A stretch of DNA of 64,000 nucleotides from Diabrotica undecimpunctata (GCF_040954645.1 NC_092808.1:17861383-17925382); one strand, 5' to 3'; shown: positions 10,707 through 47,463, numbered from the stretch's first letter. A program made the numbers and translations. Notes: a model not told the origin generated them from the letters alone.

Positions 10707-11087
10707 CGGGCGAAGATTTTACGTGACAACGTCTTTTTCTCGGTAGAATATTTATTGATATGAATATTATTAAATTGCACAATAGGAACAAGGAATTGAA
10801 TGAAAATAAGAATTGCACAAATTTTAACTATAGAAATATATTTTGTTTACTAAAACATTGTACATGTAAACTTAAACTTAACTAAATTCCAACGCGCCTA
10901 ATTCTCTAGTGCTGCGCGCGCAGCGGACCGATCATGTTTGAGTGGGAGAGAGACGCAAGGCATTCGCCGGTCCGGCAGGCCTCTCTCTCGTTCGGTGACT
11001 CATCGTAACAGACGTGAGCGGGCGTTACACTTTTTCATGAGTGACTCCGAGCCACAACCTAATTTAAGACGTTGTCACGTCAAAAAT
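10707..11087. mobile_element. Short non-autonomous element with ~19-bp inverted repeats and GC-rich core
   Basis: The terminal sequence TTTTACGTGACAACGTCTT near 10708 matches the reverse complement of AAGACGTTGTCACGTC near 11066, with one base inserted. The core 10905-11060 is far richer in G+C than its surroundings (GCGCGCGCAGCGG, GTCCGGCAGGCC). No coding capacity. The target duplication was not resolved. Confidence 0.6.
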
Positions 11088-11289
11088 AATGAAGAGCAAC
11101 AAAAGAATATTCCTTTCTGACTCACATATTTTACCAAAACATTGTACACCAGAAATCAAAGATCAGGATGTGTAAAACCAGCATTAGATGATTGAAGTGT
11201 TAAAAAAATAATGCAAAAAGAAAGTTATGTGTTCTTACTGAAAAATCATAAGAGATTTCAATGGGCTGATCTTGCATGAAAACATATTG

Positions 11290-11500
11290 CCGAGAGTTTC
11301 AACAAAAAAAAATGCGAGGCAAAAGACCAGGAGGGTGGCTATTGAAAAGATACACTGATATAACAGCAGGCAGGTAAAATATGGGAGTGCAGGAAGGTTG
11401 CAGACAGACATTGCCAATTTAAGCTTAATAAGAAGAAAGTTTGATGCAGACCTACATCCAAAAATGAATATAATAAGCACAGCAAATAGAAATAAATTCC
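11290..11500 (+). pseudogene. Possible decayed RTE-like 3' tail
   Basis: RGKRPGGWLLKRYTDI, followed after a frameshift by WECRKVADRHCQ, resembles the GRP..RY.DDI...W...A.DR tail of non-LTR elements. Weak: the evidence is a short motif with a frameshift. Confidence 0.35.
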
Positions 11501-11744
11501 AGTAATAACAGGGTCAAGCAATACACTGTATATCCTGAATGATTAGGTGAAACAATTTAGTGATTTAATTTAATTTCTTTCATTTAACTTGATATTAGTT
11601 CTGCACAAAGTATTTCATATCAAATCAGTTTCTATTGTATTCTCAAAATTGTAATAGAAGTTTACAACTGTTTGTATGATTGTTACAATGTATTGGTGAT
11701 TCAAAATAAATAACATTGAGTGGTAGGTAAAGATAGTTCATAAT

Positions 11745-12745
11745 GTTGTGGACCTGATGTAATCATTTAGTGACGTCAATCTACGAACGAAGTAACGATA
11801 TCAGGCATTGCTAAAAACATGCAGTTCTCTTCAGTGTGTTATTGTAGCGAGACAGAGATGAACTAGTTTTGTGTTAGTGAAATAACTTTAATATTTTTAT
11901 TTTTTTTTTGTGAACAATCGTTTTTAATATTTTATTATTTTTTAGATCATTATGAATAAAGAAGCTTAATTGTAATTTTTCTCTAAAGTTGATCGTTTTC
12001 AACTTATAAACAATTTAAAATGAAAAATGATGATTGAAGGCTCAAAAACACACAATTATTTTTGAATTCACCAAACCTTGTTCTATCAGTTTCTGATACT
12101 TTAGTTTGGGCTTATTTAATTTAAAAATATTGTTTTTAGTTGTTTGAGTCACTTATCACAACCTAAAAATGGATTTATACAAAACTGTTTAATAAATTAG
12201 ACCACTTGAACATTATTCTGTGGTATTTTATGAATGTGATTATGCAAAAAATCTCAGGAAGTCCAGGTTTTTGTCTCGTATAAACAAATTTTGCTGAATT
12301 TAAAACCAAAATCCTATTATTTTTCTATCATACATCGATTTGTTATTTATTTATTTGTCGTCTAGATTTTTTTCAGTTCTTAAAAGGTTTACTTATAAGC
12401 CAAATTAGTGCAATGTAAATATTTTACATTTTTACACAGCAATTCTTATCCACAGTGAAGATGGGTAGTCATAAATTTTTATTACATCTTTCAATGTGAG
12501 ACAAAATAAAAATGTGATGACTAACTGGAATGTTTAAGATTAGAGAAACATAACATGTTATGTTTATTGGAAATACTCATTATACATCATTAGCACATGC
12601 AAATGCTATCCTGTCGCCAATTTCCTATGCAATTAAAATGGTAAATATTTTTAGGGTCTATTTATTTTTTTCGGGTTGCGTATTTACTAGGTTTTGAAAC
12701 ATCTTTATATAGCGAGTGATATGGAGTGGTCAACATTTATTATAT
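11745..12745. repeat. Dispersed repeat, copy A
   Basis: About 1 kb matching 29890-30985 in the same orientation. Shared blocks include CCTGATGTAATCATTTAGTG, TATCAGGCATTGCTAAAAAC, CTTGTTCTATCAGTTTCTGA and AACCTAAAAATGGATTTATA. Indels and substitutions are common. No coding region was found. It lies downstream of Pfdn4, while copy B is in Daxx intron 2. Confidence 0.8.
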
Positions 12746-12854
12746 CAGTTTCAAAATATATGATTTATTTCATGAAGATCAGTATTAAGTTAGGGAATTA
12801 ATGCTACAATAATATAGAACTACATAAATACAAAAAAAAAACTACACTGCACTT

Positions 12855-12860
12855 TTTATT
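12855..12860 (-). terminator. Candidate poly(A) signal of Pfdn4
   Basis: TTTATT on +, hence AATAAA on -, about 148 bp downstream of the Pfdn4 stop codon. It is the best canonical hexamer in that 3' flank. Confidence 0.5.
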
Positions 12861-13007
12861 CAGACAAGTTAGAAAATACCATATTTTCATTTAAACAGGC
12901 AAAGGACACAATTTTATAACTATGGTTAGATTCTAACAGAAAAATATTGTTAATTTACACATATTCCCATATTCAGAAACAACTGACAAATTCAGTAACT
13001 TAATAAA

Positions 13008-13418
13008 TTATTCTTCATCTGCTTCAAGATTAATGTGGCTTCCGAATTTCCCATACAAATGAGACTTTAGGTCGCTCATTGTATCCTTGACTTCATTAGA
13101 TTTTACTTTTAGTTCTTTAATACCGTCTTCGATTTTATTTTTGGTGTCTTCTAAACACTTCTGAGTTTTTTCTACATTTTGGTAAATAAATGCTTCGCCT
13201 ACCAAATAAGGGATGAGCTCGTCATCATCAAAAAGAGCAATTTCGTCACATGCGTCTTCAATACTCTTCAGATCATTTTCTTTACGTTTTATTTCATCTT
13301 TGAGATCTTCTAATTTAGCATTTAATCTAGCGAATCTATTAATTTTCTGTTGGTCTTCGTAGGTAATATGAACGTCTGAATCTGGTTGAAAATTGCCTTT
13401 GCTGCTTGTGTTAGTCAT
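13008..13418 (-). CDS. Pfdn4: Prefoldin subunit 4
   Basis: A single-exon gene of 136 residues, close to the 134 of human PFDN4. Prefoldin is a heterohexameric jellyfish-shaped chaperone that passes nascent actin and tubulin to the CCT/TRiC chaperonin; subunit 4 is a beta-type subunit. The protein shows the diagnostic YEDQQKINRFARL near residue 20, EDACDEIALFDDDELIPYLV around 53-72, and the C-terminal YGKFGSHINLEADEE. It has two long coiled-coil helices flanking a beta hairpin. The start codon at 13418 gives the expected N-terminal length. It is divergently paired with Daxx. Confidence 0.96.
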   Translation of the reverse strand: MTNTSSKGNFQPDSDVHITYEDQQKINRFARLNAKLEDLKDEIKRKENDLKSIEDACDEIALFDDDELIPYLVGEAFIYQNVEKTQKCLEDTKNKIEDGIKELKVKSNEVKDTMSDLKSHLYGKFGSHINLEADEE

Positions 13419-13975
13419 TGTGAAATTGATGTATTTTTTAAATGTAAATGCGATAAAAATTTACAAAACCATTAACCTTAATTCTCTTCTTTTCTAAATT
13501 TTTCATAATTTAGGCTGTACATAAACCATTGCCAGCTAACAGTATTCTTGTTTATTTGGTCACAATATAATTTTAATTATAATTTGATTAGTTTTGGATA
13601 TTTAATCAATCGTGTTTAGATTGATATAGCCTAGTTTATAATGAAAGACTAAATTTTTTATTTGTTGCATTACGAAAAAAGTTATTTTATTTGATGAAGT
13701 CTTCCAGGCATTTTTTAAAAATTAATATTAAAAGAAGAAAAACGTCAAAAACATGAATTAACCTAGCTTTACAGTATTATTATTCTATCATGTTTAGCGG
13801 TTGGTTGATATTATTTGTTATTAGGTGTATTATTTAAAAAATCAATTTTTTAACCTATGGATAAAGTAGGACAACTAAGAAGTTGAATATTTTAGAGCAA
13901 ATTTATATATCAAAACTTCTTGCTAAACGTCCAAACTTAGGTTCATACGCAGGAGAAATTTTTACCTTTATTTAA
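13419..13975. promoter_or_regulatory. Shared intergenic region between divergent Pfdn4 and Daxx
   Basis: 557 bp separate the two start codons and contain no recognisable mobile element, which is notable in this window. It must hold both 5' UTRs and probably a bidirectional promoter. No TATA box, DRE or initiator could be assigned with confidence. Confidence 0.5.
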
Positions 13976-39281
<25,306 letters not shown>

Positions 39282-39925
39282 TGGTTATTAATATATTTGT
39301 TAACTATGTTATAGATATATAAATTATATTTACTATTTCCTTATGAAATTTTTATGTTATTTACTATTTTAAAGGTAAATATCTATAATTTTGATTAAAA
39401 ATATGTTAATTTTGACAAAATACAAATTACAATTTTTTGTCCAAATTAAAACGTATTCGTAAACGTAAGCCAAAAGAAACGTATTTTTAATTAAATTATG
39501 ATTAAAAATAGTAGATAGCTTAATTTATATACGTGTTCAAAGTATTATAAGTAAAATAAATCTATTTTTTTTAATCCACAACATGTTTTATTTAGTTCGG
39601 CCCTGAATGAGCCACCGAAAGACGTTTGCACATATTGTGCAGTAATTATGAATAGTTTTTTTTTATAAATAGTTAAGTGGCAATTATATAAAATACCAGT
39701 AAGTGAACACATCGTATTAGTTTTGATTACTATAACGTGATGAACCAGTTTTCAGCTGATTTGTAATTTGACAACCATCAATATGGTACAACCTAAGGGA
39801 CATTTATCCACTACCACCTTCACATATGGTATAACACACCATTTTTATCACAATTACAAACAAATACTAATAAAAAATATTCATCAGTAACTTCAAACAA
39901 AACTAACTCTAACAAAAAACGTAAA

Positions 39926-40633
39926 ATGGATACTTCATCGTCTCCTCCCTCTCCGCAAAAATCAAGTGCAGAAACACAAATTGAAAAACCAATCAAAAAA
40001 CCAAAACCACCACCTCCGGTTGAAGTAGAAGGTTTTCAAAGTGCTATTGACCTGAGCAAGCTCCTGACTGAGGCTGGTATTACCTTCACTATGAAAATCA
40101 TAAACAGTAAAGTTATAAAAATTAATACAGCCAATAGCGATCATTACAGAGCTTTAACAGAAAAATTAAATACGAGTAACCTTTCGTACCACACTTATGA
40201 AAATAAGCAAGAGAGGCCAATTAGAGTTGTTGTTAAGAAATTACATCACACATGGCCACCAGAGGAAATAGTTAAACAACTACAAAAACGACAATATAAA
40301 GCCATTAAAGCTGACAAGAAATTCAAATGGAAAACTAAAAAACAACTAGGTATGTTCATCCTAACATTTAGACAGGATGAAGATATAAATAGAATTTACG
40401 GCATAACAGACATACTTATTACGAGAGTTGAAATCGAGCCATTAAGGAATTCCAGATTAGTCACACAATGTAAAAGATGCCAGACTTACGGACAGACGTG
40501 GAAATACTGTAAAAAGGAGCCAAGATGTGTAAAATGTATTGGTAAACACCTTACTAAAGATTGCCAAAAACCACCGGAAGATAAACCAAAATGTGTTTAT
40601 TGTGGAGAAAACCATCCTGCAAACTACCGCTGA
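39926..40633 (+). CDS. Jockey ORF1 (gag-like nucleic-acid-binding protein)
   Basis: A 235-codon frame from ATG at 39926. A Pro/Lys-rich N-terminus (KPIKKPKPPPPVEV) is followed by a PRE_C2HC-like region with IRVVVKKLHHTWPPEEIVKQ. CCHC-type zinc knuckles follow (CKRCQTYGQTWKYCKK, CVKCIGKHLTKDC, CVYCGENHPANYR). The stop comes at the last knuckle, where jockey proteins usually continue, so the copy is probably C-terminally truncated. ORF2 remains follow from about 40890. Confidence 0.85.
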   Translation: MDTSSSPPSPQKSSAETQIEKPIKKPKPPPPVEVEGFQSAIDLSKLLTEAGITFTMKIINSKVIKINTANSDHYRALTEKLNTSNLSYHTYENKQERPIRVVVKKLHHTWPPEEIVKQLQKRQYKAIKADKKFKWKTKKQLGMFILTFRQDEDINRIYGITDILITRVEIEPLRNSRLVTQCKRCQTYGQTWKYCKKEPRCVKCIGKHLTKDCQKPPEDKPKCVYCGENHPANYR

Positions 40634-41166
40634 TGTTATGTAGCTAAAAAATTACAAACAATGAGAAACTAGAGAACAAACAAAGACAATGTTATAAAAG
40701 CGCCCCATAGAGTTATTGAAAGCAAAAACTAACGAAGTTACAGCGAAGTAACAAAGAATGCAAGGAAAGATGCATCATCGCAACACAAGAAAAAGAAACT
40801 GATATTACATTAAAAATGATATTGGAAAAGCTCACCAAGATTGATGACAAAATAACTCAAATCGATATCAGAGTTACCCGACCAGAGCATAGTGCTAAAG
40901 GAGCTATTCCGAAAATCACAAATGGTTATGGACCTCCGAATAATGGCGTGGAACGCAAACGGACTGTTACAACATCAGATCGAGTTGCAAGCAGTACTAG
41001 ATATTGAGAAAATTGATCTGTGTCTCGTTTCTGAAACACACTTCACTAAACAGTCATATGCAAAATTTAGGGGGTATAGAGTATATTCTCCTGTACACCC
41101 AGATAATGCAGCTAAAGGAGGAAGCTCTATCATAATTAAAGATAATATCTTGCATCATGAGGAATT

Positions 41167-41299
41167 TCCTGGCTTCAAAATTTGCGAAAGTGGTATAACA
41201 CGACTACCACTGAACTGTTCCGCGCTGCAATAAGCAAAGTGAAGATAGCCGTGATGATCGCCAACGTCCGGAACGGATAGGCACTTTAAGAAGAAGAAG
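41167..41299 (+). mobile_element. 133-bp RTE-tail insertion with 10-bp target duplication
   Basis: ATGAGGAATT at 41157-41166 and 41300-41309 flanks it. Removing the insert restores the Jockey frame HHEELKYTTEH. The insert ends with VKIAVMIANV.., a stop and an (AAG)n tail, so it is a very short 3' end of an RTE-like element. Confidence 0.88.
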
Positions 41300-41443
41300 A
41301 TGAGGAATTAAAATATACAACTGAGCACATACAAACTACAAGAGTATGTGTGAAGATGAAAACACATACCGTAAATATAAGTTCAATATATTGTCCTCCT
41401 AGACACTCCATTAAAAGAGAACAATATAAACAGTTTATGAACA

Positions 41444-41501
41444 AAAAGAGAAATCAAACGATTTCTACCTGGCCAAACCGAATACCGTCATTATGTTTTA
41501 T
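41444..41501. mobile_element. 58-bp insertion with 12-bp target duplication
   Basis: AGTTTATGAACA at 41432-41443 and 41502-41513 flanks 58 bp of unrelated sequence. Removing it and one repeat joins YKQFMN to TLGKRYI in frame. The origin of the 58 bp is unknown. Confidence 0.8.
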
Positions 41502-42724
41502 AGTTTATGAACACTTTAGGAAAAAGATATATCATCGGTGGCGGCTTTAATGCAAAAAATACCCACTGGGGCTCTAGGCGAACTACAACTAAAGGCAAAG
41601 AACTATTGCCAGCTGTTAAGGAACAAAAGAGTGGAGTAATCTCTACTGGTAGACCAACATACTGGCCTACCGATAGGAACAAAATTCCAGACCTGATAGA
41701 TTTCTTTATTTACAAAAATATCTCAGCTAACTATCTGGATATCAATGACGGCTGGGACATGAACTCTGATCACTCACTGATAATTTTAACTATGAGTGAT
41801 ACTGATACAGCGATTAAAAAAGAGTTGAATCCAATATTGACTAATAAAAAAACTGACTAAGAGAGCTTCAAAATAAACCTTGAACACAAAATTAATCTTG
41901 CTGTACCATTGAGAAACACGAGGCAACTTGATGACGAATTAGAAGTTTTTATAAAAAATATCCAACAGGTAGCTTGGGAAAATATTCCCACAATAACTTC
42001 TAGAACAAAAGGGAACAACTATCCAAAAGAAATCAGAGAACTCATAGTAGAAAAAAGGAAGTTAAGAAAAAAATGGCCGCAATACAGAGCTCCATGAGAC
42101 AAAACTAGTCTAAATAATGCTACACAAAAACTAAAAAGGGAGATATAAAATATAAAAAATTCAACAATTAGGTAATTCTTTTTTAAGTAATTTAACAGCT
42201 GACCAGAACACAGATTATTCATTATGGAGGGCAACAAAAAGAATGAAGAGACCAATTATTCATTCTCCTCCTATCAAGTTGGAAAACGGCAACTGGGCTA
42301 GAAGTAACGAACAGAAAGCAGTACGATTTGCAGATCATTTAGACAGCACGTTCAAACCCAACGACAATGATGGTGAAGAACTGAGATGGAAAGAACCATT
42401 CCAAACTGAAGAAAGAATAACGTTGACATCATTTAGAGAAGTATCAACAGAGATAAAAGAGAATATAAATCCTAAGAAAGCTCCAGGATATGATCTCATA
42501 ACAGGAAAACTATTAAATCTACCAAGAAAAGCCATAGTTAAGCTGACACACCTAATAAATGCTGCTTTTAGATTGAGATATGTTCCCAGACTCTGGAAAG
42601 TTGCCGAAGTGATTATGATCGTCAAACCAAGGTAAATCGTAAATCTCCTAATGAAGTGATATCCTATCGACCAATATCACTCCTTCCGGTGATGTCAAAA
42701 CTATTTGAAAAACTTCTTCTTCCT

Positions 42725-44095
42725 ACTTCATAAATAGGCAAAATGCAAATCATACATTGCGAATAGATATTTCAGAGTAAAACAGAAGAATTTATTCTTA
42801 ATGTGACATCTATCGCGTAATGTTCAAACTTATTTAGAAATTCTGTTTCTTAGACAAGGAAAGATTCCTTGTCTAAGCTCTGTTTAGTTTAGTCATTAGT
42901 GATATATATTTATAAATAAAGATGGCGCAATTTACATATTCCAATAATTATGAAAGACATTCAGTAAAATAAAATTTCACAATATAAACATTTTAAAATA
43001 CGAAATTATTGTCTTTGTGTATAAAAAATATATATTCTTTTTAGTGAATATTATCTGTAGTTACCAAAGGAATAAAATTGTTTGCTTATGCAACCAGTAT
43101 TACCCAACTATCCGAACGACAAGCAGTGGTGATGGTGAATGTTGTTTTAATTTATTTTAACTAGCGCATTCTGCATAATTTTGACTGTTAAAAACGCCTT
43201 AGCCAAAATTTTAACTACCGTTTTTTGTCCACATATCAACATTAAAGATTTTACCTTCAAATTAGATAATCCAGAATAACTTTTTAGTTGATATTAAATG
43301 TTTTATATATTTTTGCGATGTATTTTTTACGAATGATATTTCATTGATTTTTGTTCAATGTTATAGAGTGGTGTTTATATTGGAAAATCAATGGATAAAC
43401 GAGAAGTACTATATATTTCCACCGTATATAAAAATACAATTTTAGAAACCACTACCACATCTTTAAACACAAAAAACGGCCTAAGCCCATAATCGGGTAC
43501 AAGTACATGTCGGACATTTATCTTAAAGATTAAATGCTATCTTTCTATCCATCACATAGGAAAACCATTCGATAGTATAAAAAGGTTAGTATACATATTA
43601 CAGAAATTATGTTTTTTAATTCATATGTCATATAATAAATATTGTGCACCAAAAATGTGATTACTTGATTTTCGATAATCAGTTATTGAAAGCTTATTAG
43701 AGTATGTTTCAACTGTACTGGCGAAAATTTCTAGGAACAGTAAAGCCTCACCAAACAAAGCAGTGGCGTTCCAAAAAATACGTATGATTTAAATAAAATT
43801 GTTAAAGATAGGTACACACAATTTATTAAACAATGATGCAGGTTATTTCAAATCGAGTGGCAAGCCCTTACAGTGGCGTTACAATATTAAACAAATTAAA
43901 TTATTTGAAATCGCACTAATTACAAAATTATTACTCACTTAAATAATAAAATAATTATAAAGTCATTATTAAAGACTCCTTAACGGCTCGTTAAGGACAT
44001 ACAAAGAACTGATAAAAGTTATTTCCGAGAATTTCTAGTCACTTTATTTCAAACGAGATCGTAATTTAGTCTCATTATGTTGTCGAGTCTCAACA
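42725..44095. other. AT-rich spacer, no gene recognised
   Basis: No coding motif. Contains a perfect 13-bp hairpin CTTAGACAAGGAA/TTCCTTGTCTAAG at 42849-42877 with an AGA loop, and two CAGTGGCGTT motifs (43771, 43872) similar to each other. Confidence 0.5.
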
Positions 44096-44101
44096 AGAAA
44101 G

Positions 44102-45080
44102 GTGCTACCACGCGTACTAGAACTATTTTGTAGAATGGAGATGGTTAAGTGTAGTACGAATAAACAGATCAGATTGACACTAGAATCCAAAGGAATAGTT
44201 CACAATGTATTTAAATACATGCAAATACTATTTCCTGAAGATAATCGAACCAGTATTAAACAACGTGTGAGTGAAGCTACTGGAAGCTACAGTAGAAAGG
44301 ATCATTCAACAAGCGAGTAGTATATCATTGAAGCTTTTGCAGAAAAGGCTTGAAGAGGTGTACGAGTGGACTTAAAGTGTGAGTTCTCTCTACAGAATTG
44401 TGAAAGATTTGGAATTCAAATGGAAGAAAACGAAAGATAGTCGACGTTTATTAATTGAACGGAATGATATTCGTGCTCTACGCATTAAATATTAGGACAA
44501 AATTAAATATTCAAGAAGCAAAAGTAAGTCAATTGTATATGTTGAAGAATCTTATGTACATGCAGGACACACTACGCCAAATAGCTGGACAAATGACAGT
44601 GGGAAAGGATTCTTCAAAAACTATTCAAAAGGAAGTAGGTTGGTTATCGTACATGGTGGTGGGAAGATGGGTTTCATACAGAATGCCTTTTTGATTTTTA
44701 AGTCAGGAGCTAAGACAGGAGATTATCATGATGATATGAATTCAGAAAATTATGAAAAATGGATGAAAGAACAGTTAATCCCCAATTTGCCTGTTGGATC
44801 TGTTGTTGTTAGGCTGATAATGCGTCATATCATAATGTGGTGTTACCATGTTACCACCACCAGTACTGTGGTGGTAACATAATATATTGGTTGACAGAAA
44901 AAAATTTACCATTTGTAACGTCAATGTTAAAACCGCAATTGTATGAAATCATCAAACGACACAAAAAATATCATATTCAATATAAATTTGACAAAGTGCT
45001 GCAAGAATGTGGACATGTTTCTTTAAAATTTCCGCCATATCATCCAGACTTGAACCCTAAAGAAATGGTTTGGGCGCAAA
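44102..45080 (+). pseudogene. Tc1/mariner-superfamily transposase with ~82-residue D-E spacing (Sailor/DD82E-like)
   Basis: Blocks: VFKYMQILFPEDNRTSIKQR and SEATGSYSR (N-terminal HTH region); VHGGGKMGFIQNAFLIFKSG, YHDDMNSENYEKWMKEQLIP and NLPVGSVVV. After a one-base frame change ADNASYHN carries the second Asp (about 44815). Then IIYWLTEKNLPF, LKPQLYEIIKRHK, HVSLKFPPYHPDLNPKEMVW with the Glu of PKE (about 45062). About 82 residues lie after the Asp, far more than the 34-41 of common families. Stops and frameshifts abound. Confidence 0.72.
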
Positions 45081-45605
45081 TAAAAAATGGGAAAGGCAAA
45101 AAGTGCATTCTTGACTATGAGCTCTGTGTTCAAGAGCCATGACCTCACCCTAGAAACAAAAATAAGGCTTCTTAAATGTTACGTGTATTCAGTGCTTCTG
45201 TACGGAGTAAAAACGTGGACATTAAAGGCGGAAACTCTATCAAAACTTCTTTTGAGCTATTGTTATACAGAAGGATCCTGAAGATATCATGGACAGACAA
45301 AGTCACTAATGAAGAAGTACTACGGAGGATAAACACACTACGGAGGAGGATGAAGGGCCGTACGCTGCAGTACTTGGGACATATAGTGAGAAATTAAGGC
45401 AGATACGAGCTACTCCAATGCAATTTGCAAGGTAAAATTGAAGGAAAAAAGGCCCCAGGATGAAGAAGAATATCCTGGGTTGCTAACGTGAGAGCATGGT
45501 ATAGAAAGACCTCAACACAGCTATTCCGTATAGCAACCAACAAAGTCATCAGAGCCAGATTGATCTATAATGTTCGGAACGGACAGGCACCCTAAGAAGA
45601 AGAAG
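45081..45605 (+). pseudogene. RTE-type ORF2 3' fragment inserted in the Sailor-like relic
   Basis: GKAKSAFLTMSSVFKSHDLT, LETKIRLLKCYVYSVLLYGV, then after a shift YRRILKISWTDKVTNEEVLR and GRTLQYLGHIVRN. The tail ends in RLIYNVRNGQAP, a stop and (AAG)n. It begins directly after WAQIKNG of the upstream transposase. 5'-truncated. Confidence 0.8.
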
Positions 45606-45607
45606 TG

Positions 45608-46664
45608 TACATATCTTTAACAAGATTGATTTAGACGATGTAGCAAAACTATGGTTGTATGGGGATATTTTTAATAAAAAAATTTAATCTCAGTTTTACA
45701 CCACCAGAAGCAGACACATGTGATACATGTGATTTATTTTTAGCACAGTCAAAGACAGCAGTACACGACACTGATGCAGAACGTAGAAACAATGAAAGAA
45801 ATTTGCATCTGAAAGATGCAGAACATAGGTACAATCTCAAATTATCAGACACAAATGAAACTAAAGAAAATTGCAAACATGAGGTGTATGGTGGCGGTGT
45901 AACGTAAGAGAGGTGGGAATGAGTTGGCATCAGCATTGGTAAAATGGGCAGATCTAAACTTACCGGGATCTAATATAGAGCACATAAGGCTTTGATCTGA
46001 TAATTGCTTTGGCCAAAATAAAAACAGCAGCATCGTAATGGGCTTTTATTTCATTCTAAATAAATATCCACAGCTTAAAGCCATTGATCAAAAATTTCTT
46101 TTAAAAGGACATAGTCACATAGAAGCTTACACCATTCATGCACAAATGGAAAAACAGCGAAAAATAACCCTGCAATGACAGTTGTAACTCCGTGGGATGG
46201 GCAGCAACGTATTTGTTACTGTTCCTCAAAATTTAAAGTAAGTACTAAACTTAGAATTGGACGACCTTAAATCTTTTGATCCAATGTATACCGTTGTGAT
46301 GGGTTCTTCAAATGTTGCACCTTTCGTTGTTCGAAAAATTAATCGTAATAAACAGCCGTTCCTATTGTCTAAAGTAGTTCACTTACAGTATAGAAAAGAC
46401 CAATTAGGAATACTGTACTAGAAAACATCATTTCAAGCAACGAATTTCGAGGAAGTAGATTTGAGAAGAAACACAAGAACCGAACTTACCTTACCGATGG
46501 ATCTGGACCAAATAAATCAAAGGCTAGTGCCTATTACAACAGCAAAATATAATGACCTCATGGATTTATTGCCTTTTGTACCATAGGAGTTTCACGAATA
46601 CTATCGAAGCTTACCACATGCTCTAAATCGGAACGATTATTCAGAAGGAGATGCTGATCCATAA
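45608..46664 (+). pseudogene. DUF7869-family transposase-like relic
   Basis: FNKKFNLSFTPPEADTCDTC, HLKDAEHRYNLKLSDTN, GNELASALVKW, SDNCFGQNKNSSIVMGFYF, FLLKGHSHIEAYTIHAQMEK, and a C-terminal YNDLMDLLPFVP..FHEYYR block. These are collinear with the near-intact protein at 58167-59387 (FNTEFNLSF..DTCDKC, GGNEMAS, TDNCPSQNRN, FLLRGHTHMEVDSIH, FHYFF). The LQK..P.PKL block is deleted and stops are frequent. Confidence 0.8.
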
Positions 46665-46904
46665 AATTTATTTAACCTTCGTCTTCCCACGTCGGTAAAA
46701 TTACGTGGAGTCCCATGTGGGTTCCACTTGTACCCCAGAGAAAAAAATGCGTATATTTAATTTTTATTATAAGAAAATGAAATAAAATCTTAAATTAACA
46801 CATTTTAATTACATCAAAGGGTATATCGAACAAAAAAATAATTTTCATCATTTAATTAAATTAACTGTAGGAATAAAAAATAAATCTTAGGACCGAAAAC
46901 TAGT

Positions 46905-47308
46905 CTGAAGTTTCTTGGCATCGGGTGCAAATTACTTCCTTGATATGGTGTTCTGCACATACAAAATTTTTACACTGCTTACAAAATTGCCTTGATTTAC
47001 GATCTTTATTTCGACTACATAAGTAGCAACTTGAAGTCTCCACTTGAAGATCGTTCACAGGCTGCTTCCATTTGCATCTTCACCAGCGCCAACTCTGGAA
47101 CGACATCTTGCATGTGCTGCTTCAACGTCTTACTCACTGGTACTCCCTGATTATATCGCCTGGTAATATTTTCTTTTACTAAAGCTTCTAGATTTAGTAA
47201 AAAATTACGTCTATCATCTTTTTCTCTAGATGAATCCGGGTACTTGATACACCATAAGATGTAAGCGTTCAGGCCAGAAATATCCAATATTTGGCCAAAC
47301 ACTGCCAT
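46905..47308 (-). pseudogene. piggyBac-like transposase C-terminal fragment with Cys-rich domain
   Basis: MAVFGQILDISGLNAYILWC, EKDDRRNFLLNLEALVKENI and TRRYN form the C-terminal helical part. Past a frame shift near 47020 comes a Cys-rich zinc-binding domain (SYLCSRNKDRKSRQFCKQCK, NFVCAEHHI.. ICTRCQE). The catalytic Asp region is deleted. Confidence 0.85.
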
Positions 47309-47463
47309 TGGCCATCGGTTGAGTATTGCTTTACCATCTTATCTGTGGTATCTATTTCGTTCGATGTTCTGTTCTTAGAGTTGCGACATCCGCGTAGTAA
47401 TTTGCAAATCCACCGATAATACAGATGACACAGATTCCCACGCGGGGTACGAATGTACCCCTA

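Larger units (their letters stand above)
40890..42722 (+). pseudogene. Jockey ORF2: endonuclease and N-terminal RT, interrupted and 3'-truncated
   Basis: Endonuclease: LRIMAWNANGLLQHQIEL, LCLVSETHFTKQSY (Glu) and GGSSIIIKDNILHHEE. It is interrupted by a 133-bp insertion, resumes with LKYTTEHIQTTRVCVKMKTH and ISSIYCPPRHSIKREQYKQF, is interrupted again, then continues RYIIGGGFNAKNTHWGSR and DMNSDHSLIILT. A linker and RT start follow (REVSTEIKENINPKKAPGYD, LLNLPRKAIVKLTHLINAAF, then YRPISLLPVMSKLFEKLLL). The element stops abruptly at about 42722, before the palm motifs. Confidence 0.85.

Noticed and set aside
42849..42877. Intrinsic terminator or small RNA hairpin
   Set aside because: A 13-bp hairpin without a transcript context; bacterial-type terminators do not apply in this genome.
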